Source of the DNA: Deltaproteobacteria bacterium
Lineage (GTDB): Bacteria; Bdellovibrionota_B; Oligoflexia; Oligoflexales; CAIYRB01
Length of the DNA: 60,079 nt
NCBI GenBank assembly: GCA_016874735.1
Contig: VGTI01000021.1
Coordinates: forward strand, 1-60,079
Reading direction: 5' to 3'
Positions 54,236 through 60,079 of this stretch are shown here, piece by piece (the first letter of the stretch is position 1; every line of letters begins with the position of its first letter). The position numbers were made by a program, and so were the translations under genes. The notes beneath the pieces are model-generated. The model searched no databases. It worked only from the letters and a program-made list of their open reading frames with translations, and was not told the DNA's origin.

Positions 54236-55252
54236 TCATTTGTTCCGTCGGCCTCCGCCGCCGCCGCCAGGTCGTTGCTGCCTCTGATCATGGCGTTGCC
54301 GATCGCCACCGTCGCGCGGTTTTCGCTGCGGTCGGCCGCCACCCGCGCCAGCTTCCCCGTCATCAGTAAGAGCAGCCAAGGCGGCAAAGTCTATATCCTC
54401 ACCCCAAGCCTCGGCCTCGGATCCGTCTTCACTCTGATCAGCCGCACCGGCCTCAAGCATCTCAGTCTGGGCCACAGGGACAGTGATGAGGCGTCCCTCG
54501 CTTGTTTCGATCACAATAATTTGGTTTAGGACGTCACCCTTCAACACCTGGCCCACCTGACCGTCCTCAAGTGAGCGGACACGCGTCCCGCGCGGTGGCA
54601 ACTTACGCCGCAGCTCACTGTACAGCTCGTTCTCGTAGGCCAGACAACAAAGGAGGCGACCACAGCCACCGGATACCTTATTGGGGTTGAGGGCCAGATT
54701 TTGGTTCTTCGCCATCTTGATCGAAACTGGGACAAACTCACGCAGAAAGCTCGAGCAGCAAAATTCACGACCGCAGATCCCGATGCCGCCCACCAACTTA
54801 GCCTCGTCGCGTGAGCCTACTTGTTTTAGTTCCACGCGGGCCTTGAGACCTGAGGCTAGTTCTTTGACTAACTCACGAAAATCAACGCGCCCTGGGGCGG
54901 CAAAGTAGATGATGACCTTATTACCGCCAAACTGCACCTCACTCTGCAGCACCGTCATTTTCAGGCCCAGAGTTTCAGCGCGACTGCGAGCAAATTTGAC
55001 TGCGTCGTCGGCCGTGAGTTTACGCGTTTCATCAAGATCACGTCGCGTTGCTAAACGCGTGATGGTTTTGAGATCACGTCCGCTGTCAGCGTTGTAAGCA
55101 AACCGCACAGTAGCCACTTTGGCTAGACTCGGCCCACGATCCGTTTCCACCACCACATCATCGCCAATGCGTAGATCGGTCTCGCCCGCAGCAAATTCGT
55201 AAATCCGCCCGGCTCGTCTAAACTGAACACCTACAATATTAATACCGTCCAT
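54236..55252 (-). CDS. ricT: RicT/YaaT (PSP1 family) protein
   Basis: 338 residues. MDGINIVGVQFRRAGRIYEF, RRDLDETRKLTADDAVKFAR, KVIIYFAAPGRVDFRELVKE, GIGICGREFCCSSFLREF and GGCGRLLCCLAYE define the PSP1/RicT family. Its Cys residues bind Fe-S clusters in the RicAFT complex of Bacillus, which supports RNA processing. The C-terminus has an added Arg/Gly-rich tail (after ~300, ending GGGGGGRRNK) suggestive of RNA binding. The order tmk-holB-ricT matches the tmk-...-holB-yaaT order in Bacillus. RicA and RicF are not seen here. Confidence 0.93.
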   Translation of the reverse strand: MDGINIVGVQFRRAGRIYEFAAGETDLRIGDDVVVETDRGPSLAKVATVRFAYNADSGRDLKTITRLATRRDLDETRKLTADDAVKFARSRAETLGLKMTVLQSEVQFGGNKVIIYFAAPGRVDFRELVKELASGLKARVELKQVGSRDEAKLVGGIGICGREFCCSSFLREFVPVSIKMAKNQNLALNPNKVSGGCGRLLCCLAYENELYSELRRKLPPRGTRVRSLEDGQVGQVLKGDVLNQIIVIETSEGRLITVPVAQTEMLEAGAADQSEDGSEAEAWGEDIDFAALAALTDDGEAGAGGGRPQRKPRDGGDRQRHDQRQQRPGGGGGGRRNK

Positions 55253-55264
55253 GATCGCTCACTC

Positions 55265-56308
55265 TCAAGAACGCTGCGTTAAAAGCAACGCTTCAGCTAG
55301 AAGTTGTGCATTAAGCGGTACCCGAGCTCCTCGCGCTAGGCGGCGCGCACGGCGCAGCATCTCACGACACTCGTAACGTTCCCGAAGACCGCCGATCGGA
55401 TAATCACCCTTCCTAATCATATCGTGATATTGGGCATTGATCGCGAGATCCCATTCCTCAACTAAAGCGGCGGCAGACCGCCCGGCACGGCGCGTCACCG
55501 CCTCCGCCCATCCCACCAGCTCACCGGCGCTAAGATGCGTGGGGATTGCGCCAAGGTTAGCCGCACCGCCACTGGCGCCGTCCTGCAACCGCCGCCAGGC
55601 CAGACCAGGCGCTAGACCGGCATGGCGCAGTAACTCAAGGAGCGCCTCATCATCGGGCAACACCATATCTAGGCTCCGACCGCGCTCACGCAACCAACTG
55701 AGAGACTGCGCCTGTGCCGGAGGTGGTACATGCCACCTCACTAGCCGCGACAACACCGTCGCCAACATGGCGCCCACGCGCCCAGTGCTGAAAAAAAGGC
55801 GCGCCTGGGGTGGCGGCTCTTCCATAATCTTCAAAAGACGATTGGCCGCAGCCTCGGAGAGCCTATCAGCATCGACAATACAAACGATGCGATATTTATA
55901 ACCAAGCCCCGGACTTAGCTCTAAATGATCTTGCAGAGCGCGCGCATCCTCGAGCAGGAACGCTCCATGCGCCGCCGCATCGAGCCACAGCACCTCGGGG
56001 TGACTTCCTTGCAACACCATCTGACAGGATTTGCAGGTCCCGCAACCCGTACCCGTAGCACAGAGGTGCATCGCCGCTAAAGCTAGTAGCAACGAGCGTT
56101 TGCCTATACCCTCCCGTCCAACCAAGAGTATTGGCGATGGGAACGCATCCCGCGCCATCAAAGCGCGCCACTTGTCCAGCTCACCGTCGTAGCCAACTAA
56201 GAGACGCCAATCTGGTATCGTCTCTGCACCATTTTCGGACGCGGCTACTGCCTCCAGGTCATCGTCCTGCGCGCGACGTCTTGCGCTCGCTTGTTTAGGT
56301 CTGGCCAA
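55265..56308 (-). CDS. holB: DNA polymerase III delta-prime subunit
   Basis: 347 residues. Part of the clamp loader. LLVGREGIGKRSLLLALA is a P-loop (~42). CATGTGCGTCKSCQ is the four-Cys zinc site. NRLLKIMEEPPPQARLFFST is the SRC-like sensor region. It has an extra basic N-terminus (ARPKQASARRRAQDDD). It overlaps tmk by 14 bases and is 12 bases from ricT. Confidence 0.93.
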   Translation of the reverse strand: MARPKQASARRRAQDDDLEAVAASENGAETIPDWRLLVGYDGELDKWRALMARDAFPSPILLVGREGIGKRSLLLALAAMHLCATGTGCGTCKSCQMVLQGSHPEVLWLDAAAHGAFLLEDARALQDHLELSPGLGYKYRIVCIVDADRLSEAAANRLLKIMEEPPPQARLFFSTGRVGAMLATVLSRLVRWHVPPPAQAQSLSWLRERGRSLDMVLPDDEALLELLRHAGLAPGLAWRRLQDGASGGAANLGAIPTHLSAGELVGWAEAVTRRAGRSAAALVEEWDLAINAQYHDMIRKGDYPIGGLRERYECREMLRRARRLARGARVPLNAQLLAEALLLTQRS

Positions 56309-56954
56309 CGCGCACCTCCAAGTGGTGCAACGCTGCCGTCACCATGGCCTCGGTCGAAGCAGATGCATCAATCAGGACGTGGGACCCAGGGTTGGCCTTG
56401 AGAATGGCAAGATAAGCCGCACGCCGCCGCTCATGATCGACTGCAGCAACAGCGTCGTAACGCCCCACCGCGTCTACATGGCCGCTACCCGAACGCCCCT
56501 GGAGGCGCTGCAACGAAACATCCACTGGGCAATCGAGTACAAAGGTCACATGGGGACGCAGCCCTCGCGTTGAGATAGCAATGAGCTCCTCGGTCACAGC
56601 CGGAGAAAGCCCGCCCATCTCTCCCTGATACACGCGCGTGGAGTCAGCATAGCGGTCACAAAGCACCCATTGACCAGCAGCGAGTGCAGGTCTGATCACT
56701 TGATCACAATGCTGCGAGCGTCCTGCTGAGACCATCAAAGCCTCTGTGACGATGCTGAGGCGCTCACCTTGGGGCGGATGCGCGAACAAAGCACGAAGTG
56801 CGTCCGCAACCGGCGTGCCCCCAGGCTCCCGACTCGTCACCAAATCGTGGCCCTGAGCCCGCAAGCGTACGGCAAGAGTCTTAACGAAAGATGATTTGCC
56901 AACACCTTCGCCCCCTTCTACCGCGATAAACAAGCCGCCTGCTACTTCTGCCAT
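56295..56954 (-). CDS. tmk: Thymidylate kinase
   Basis: 219 residues. It phosphorylates dTMP. FIAVEGGEGVGKSSFVKTLA is the P-loop, TSREPGGTPVADALR the DRX-like substrate loop, VLCDRYADSTRVYQG the DRY motif, and LQRLQGRSG the LID. Length is normal. First gene of the tmk-holB-ricT operon. Confidence 0.96.
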   Translation of the reverse strand: MAEVAGGLFIAVEGGEGVGKSSFVKTLAVRLRAQGHDLVTSREPGGTPVADALRALFAHPPQGERLSIVTEALMVSAGRSQHCDQVIRPALAAGQWVLCDRYADSTRVYQGEMGGLSPAVTEELIAISTRGLRPHVTFVLDCPVDVSLQRLQGRSGSGHVDAVGRYDAVAAVDHERRRAAYLAILKANPGSHVLIDASASTEAMVTAALHHLEVRVGQT

Positions 56955-57117
56955 TAAAGCTTAACCACCTAAATTTTTTATACAAAACACAGAAATCTAA
57001 CAGCCGATCCCAGCTCGGTCAAGTTAACTCCCTAAGATACATCACATGTCCAGTATTGTCAGGCATTTAGATCCGAAGCGACAGGCCACGACCAGGTCTA
57101 CCCGGCGCGAGACGTCC

Positions 57118-57144
57118 TCAGATTTGGGTCAGATTTGCCGATAG
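57118..57144 (+). promoter_or_regulatory. Moderate sigma28-like promoter candidate for the kinase gene
   Basis: TCAGATTT, 11 bases, then GCCGATAG (7/8 in the -10 box). It ends 69 bases before ATG 57214. The remainder of the 56955-57213 gap holds nothing else I can name. Confidence 0.4.
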
Positions 57145-57213
57145 GCCCGACGAGGGTCTGTAACCCTGAGTCGGAATCTAGAGAATCCTAACGAGACTCT
57201 TAATCGGAATGGC

Positions 57214-59109
57214 ATGAGCGGCACATCTCGCTACATCCTAGCTAACAAAATCGCCCGCGGCGGTATGGCCGAGATTTATCTCGGCAAACAAGTCGGCGAA
57301 GATGGGTTCCAGCGTCTAGTCGCGATCAAAAGAATCCTCCAACACTACGCCAGCGACCAAGAGTTCACACAGATGTTTCGCGATGAGGCGCACATCTGCA
57401 AGCGTCTGCAGCACGCAAACATAGTCCGCGTCGAGGGCTTCGAAGAAATCGAAGGAGCCTCGGCCATCATCATGGAGTTCGTCGATGGCGCCGACGTGCG
57501 TACGCTCCTCCATAACATCGAACAAGGTGGTCGTCGCCTTGCCGTGCCAATGGCCTGCTACATCATAGCTGAATCAGCCCGCGGACTGCATTACGCACAC
57601 ACGAAAATTGACGAAATCACGCAACAAGCCCTTGGCATCGTGCATCGGGATATTTCACCACAAAACATCCTAGTCAGTTTTGAGGGCGAAGTTAAGGTGA
57701 CCGACTTTGGGATCGCCGACGCCGAAAGTAAACTAACCGACACCAGACCCGGCGTGGTCAAAGGCAAATACTCCTACATGAGCCCCGAGCAGATCAGCGC
57801 TAAACCGGTTGATCAGCGCACCGATATCTTTGCTCTCAGCATAGTATTCTGGGAAATGCTGGCGATGAAACGCCTATTTCAGGGCGAAAATGAGGTGGAT
57901 ACCATCCAGCGTGTCAAGAGCTGCCGCATCGAAGCCGATCTGCGCCAACTCAATCCCGAGGTCGATGAGGAGCTGGATCTCATCATTAAGAAGGGCCTGG
58001 CTAAGGACCCCAAGAAACGTTACCGCTCGGCGGCCGATCTGGAAAAAGAGATTCGCCGCTACATGAGTCGTAAATACCCTGAGTTTACGCCAGAGGATTT
58101 AGGCGAGTTTTTAAAGAAGTGCATGGAAAATCGTCGGTCTGAATCTGCGGCTGAAATAAAGCGGACATTGACCGAAACCAATCAACGCCCAGGCAAGAAG
58201 CCTAGTTCAGCACCGGTATCTCTGGCTCCGTTACCTGCAGTTGGCGAAGGAGCCCTACAACTTGACTCGAGTTCATTACCAAGCGCCGAGCTAGATGCTA
58301 ATCTGATTCCCAAATTGCGCATCAGGAGCAGCGCACCGCGGCCATTATCTCATCCGGCGAGTATGATCCCAAGCCCGATGCCGGTGCCGGCAAGCGGCGG
58401 CCGCAAACTGCCAGCAAAAGACTTCAAAAGTGGCCAACGACCGCTTAGCCGCATCCAGGGAATCCCGCCGACATCGCGCTATTATAAACAAACTTCCATG
58501 ATGGCGCCGGCCCTGGCGATCGTCGCAGCCATTGCTTTGCTGTTTATCGGTGCGCGCATGTATACGACACTGACGGCCCAGAATCGACATGGCACCGTGC
58601 AACTGCGCACGCAGCCGCGGTTTGTCCGGATTACTGTCGGTGATAAACCAGTAGAAGGTAGTCGCTACATCGATACGACATCGAACAAGTTTTATGATTT
58701 GCACGTGCCTCCTGGTACACACACCTTACTAATCTCACGCGCAGGATTTATACCCGTACGCCACAAGTTCACGATCAAAGGCGGCGAAAAGCAAATCAAG
58801 GACGACGTGGTCCTGAAAAACGAGGGCCCCATTGCCGCTGTGAAAGTCACCATTAAGGGCATGTCATCCAAAGGCGCTAGTCTTGTGGTAAATGATGGCT
58901 ATTTTAGGGCCAATGTCCGCAGCACTCAACGTGATGCCATCGAAATTAAAGATTTACGGCTGGGTCCAACCTACGAAATCAAAGTGATCGATGCCAGCGA
59001 TCGCGATGACGAGTTTAAATGTAATTTCCGTCCAAAATCCACCACCTGGGTCAGCCCAGACGAGCTCATGATCGACATGCGCGATCGTAAGTGCTCGATG
59101 AAACGATAA
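57214..59109 (+). CDS. Membrane Ser/Thr protein kinase with PEGA domain
   Basis: 631 residues. Kinase domain 1-~285: IARGGMAEIYLGKQ (glycine loop), LVAIKRILQ (ATP Lys), IVHRDISPQNILV (~143), TDFGIADAE, and YMSPEQIS. A proline/serine-rich linker leads to one membrane helix at ~429-448 (PALAIVAAIALLFIGARMY). Outside the membrane there is a PEGA-type beta domain (RFVRITVGDKPVEGSRYIDT, VPPGTHTLLISRAGF). This is the layout of Hanks-type kinases common in Myxococcota and relatives. The following gene is a second PEGA protein, probably its partner. Confidence 0.93.
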   Translation: MSGTSRYILANKIARGGMAEIYLGKQVGEDGFQRLVAIKRILQHYASDQEFTQMFRDEAHICKRLQHANIVRVEGFEEIEGASAIIMEFVDGADVRTLLHNIEQGGRRLAVPMACYIIAESARGLHYAHTKIDEITQQALGIVHRDISPQNILVSFEGEVKVTDFGIADAESKLTDTRPGVVKGKYSYMSPEQISAKPVDQRTDIFALSIVFWEMLAMKRLFQGENEVDTIQRVKSCRIEADLRQLNPEVDEELDLIIKKGLAKDPKKRYRSAADLEKEIRRYMSRKYPEFTPEDLGEFLKKCMENRRSESAAEIKRTLTETNQRPGKKPSSAPVSLAPLPAVGEGALQLDSSSLPSAELDANLIPKLRIRSSAPRPLSHPASMIPSPMPVPASGGRKLPAKDFKSGQRPLSRIQGIPPTSRYYKQTSMMAPALAIVAAIALLFIGARMYTTLTAQNRHGTVQLRTQPRFVRITVGDKPVEGSRYIDTTSNKFYDLHVPPGTHTLLISRAGFIPVRHKFTIKGGEKQIKDDVVLKNEGPIAAVKVTIKGMSSKGASLVVNDGYFRANVRSTQRDAIEIKDLRLGPTYEIKVIDASDRDDEFKCNFRPKSTTWVSPDELMIDMRDRKCSMKR

Positions 59110-59122
59110 AGGAGGGCACGAC

Positions 59123-59886
59123 TTGAATCGCACAAATCGGCGCCTGATCCTTATATCGCTTACTATTTGTGTGTGGACTGCGGCCCTTGCTATCGGCAGC
59201 CAAAAACAACAGCTCATGGCGCGCGGTCCTGCAACTCTGACCATCGAAACTGAGCCTAAGGCCGTACGCATCCTCATTGATGGGGAAAAACTCGAGCAAG
59301 GCGCCTACATCAACACTCCCACGGAAATCAATGTACGCACCGGACGCCATCGCCTGACGATCCAACGGGATGGTTACCTACCTCAGGATCGGACAGTGGA
59401 TTTGGTGGCAGGCGAAACGGAGAATTTAGACGATATCGTCCTAGTGCCTACATCAACACTCCCACGGAAATCAATGTACGCACCGGACGCCATCGCCTGA
59501 CGATCCAACGGGATGGTTACCTACCTCAGGATCGCACAGTGGATTTGGTGGCAGGCGAAACGGAGAATTTAGACGATATCGTCCTAGTGCGCCGCCAAGG
59601 GCTTGAACTCGCCACCGCGGAGATCATCTCCACCGAGGCTAACGTCACGTGCGAAGTGGACGATGGCATTGGACGCGGTCAAACGCCTCTCACGGTCAAC
59701 GAGCTAGTCGTTGGCCAAACTCACGTGCTCACCTGCTATCCCAAATGGCCTGCACGAGAGGGCGGCGCTAGGTGTAAGTTTACAGCCCAAGTTGGCGGCG
59801 ACGACGCTCCGCCTTTGAAGCTCAAGTTATGGAATAAACAAGGCAAAATAAAAATCAGTGGTTGTGACAAGAAGGCCGCGCCGTAG
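59123..59886 (+). pseudogene. PEGA-domain membrane protein, frameshifted by a 143-bp tandem duplication
   Basis: Starts at TTG 59123 with GGAGGG 8 bases upstream, 13 bases after the kinase stop. One N-terminal membrane helix (LILISLTICVWTAALAIGS) then a PEGA domain (TIETEPKAVRILIDGEKLE, GRHRLTIQRDGYLPQDRTVD). The frame is broken after the first copy and resumes as RRQGLELATAEIISTEANVT. Removing one copy (764 - 143 = 621 bases) gives a continuous 206-residue protein. It resembles the C-terminal half of the adjacent kinase and may be its binding partner. Confidence 0.88.
59304..59589. repeat. 143-bp imperfect tandem duplication
   Basis: Copies 59304-59446 and 59447-59589 agree at 142 of 143 positions; the one difference is GATCGGACA against GATCGCACA. 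The unit is not a multiple of three. Confidence 0.95.
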
Positions 59887-59978
59887 GGCACTCGCCGTTG
59901 TTATCAATCAGTTGACAGGAGTTCTGCACCCTAAGTAGGCTCGGGATCCCTTGTGGCGCCGACTTACGGAGAGCGAGC

Positions 59979-60079
59979 TTGAGCATCCACTACCGACGGC
60001 AGGGCAGCGCTATCGTTGTTCTGGGCAATACCTACGCCTATCGCGACCAACTGAAGGCGCTTGGCGCGCGCTTTAGCGG
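59979..60079 (+). CDS. Start of an unidentified gene, cut by the window edge
   Basis: TTG at 59979 with CGGAGAG five bases upstream opens a frame to the right edge (33 codons visible): SIHYRRQGSAIVVLGNTYAY then RDQLKALGARFSG. The segment VLGNTYAYRDQLKALGARF resembles small domains in which a residue is followed by GxxWxxxx..., seen at the N-terminus of some nuclease- or topoisomerase-associated proteins. This is too short for a call. TTGACA at 59912 has no good -10 partner. Confidence 0.45.
   Translation, partial: MSIHYRRQGSAIVVLGNTYAYRDQLKALGARFS

Noticed and set aside
59912-59917. TTGACA as a promoter for the gene at the right edge
   Set aside because: The best -10 candidate (TAGGCT) matches only half of the consensus.
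1-60079. tRNA, rRNA, CRISPR arrays, insertion sequences, prophage or integron sites
   Set aside because: I looked for CCA-ended cloverleafs, regularly spaced repeats, transposase motifs and terminal inverted repeats, and saw none I could support.

Overview
The window looks like a chromosomal segment of a motile, aerobic or facultative Gram-negative bacterium of moderate-to-high GC. The evidence is a large number of lipoprotein and Sec signal peptides, an outer-membrane beta-barrel, a flagellin and chemoreceptor, c-type cytochromes and heme biosynthesis. The mixture (class II DAHP synthase, RicT/PSP1 beside tmk and holB, Ser/Thr kinases with PEGA domains, HEAT-repeat methyltransferase, RegB/RegA, DUF3443- and MbnP-type proteins) suggests a former deltaproteobacterial lineage such as Bdellovibrionota/Oligoflexia. 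That placement is inference, not proof. I saw no tRNA, rRNA, CRISPR array, transposase or phage gene.

Layout. 1-3.1 kb: two minus-strand genes, a HEAT-THUMP methyltransferase cut by the window edge and a B12-type radical SAM protein. 3.2-5.9 kb: chemoreceptor plus unusual flagellin behind a sigma28-like promoter. 6-18.5 kb: housekeeping genes (App1-type phosphatase, nadB, pgsA, PfkB kinase, lepB) mixed with small unknown genes, a subtilisin-like protease and two lipoproteins. 18.5-24.1 kb: envelope/polysaccharide functions (a processive glycosyltransferase fused to a decayed deacetylase domain, a PAP2-like membrane protein, an expansin-CBM2 lipoprotein) and DAHP synthase. 24.3-29.5 kb: hemX-hemA-hemC-hemD and an overlapping DUF3443-like lipoprotein. 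29.5-34.6 kb: Thr-rich lipoprotein, ubiB, rlmN and a zinc phospholipase-like lipoprotein. 34.7-42 kb: RegA/RegB divergent from a six-gene YtkA-like / beta-barrel / MbnP / cytochrome c / MbnH-like peroxidase / propeller cluster, probably linked to copper and redox state. 42-54 kb: mainly secreted proteins of unknown role, an alpha/beta hydrolase and a VanX-like dipeptidase. 53.9-57 kb: tmk-holB-ricT-thioredoxin operon. 57-60 kb: Ser/Thr kinase with a PEGA domain, a second PEGA protein, and a gene running off the right edge.

Two observations stand out. First, there is a family of sigma28 (FliA)-type promoters. Two match TAAAGTTT / GCCGATAA at all 16 positions and lie in front of lipoprotein genes; others precede the chemoreceptor-flagellin pair and further envelope or signalling genes. 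This suggests a motility-coupled surface regulon. Second, three genes between 46.7 and 59.9 kb (a metallo-beta-lactamase-fold protein, a 7TM-adenylate cyclase-PilZ protein and a PEGA protein) are each frameshifted by an imperfect tandem duplication (52, 35 and 143 bp, with 1-2 mismatches between copies). Removing one copy restores a full-length frame in all three. This is either a real duplication-based inactivation or switching process, or a scaffold-joining artefact, and raw reads would decide.
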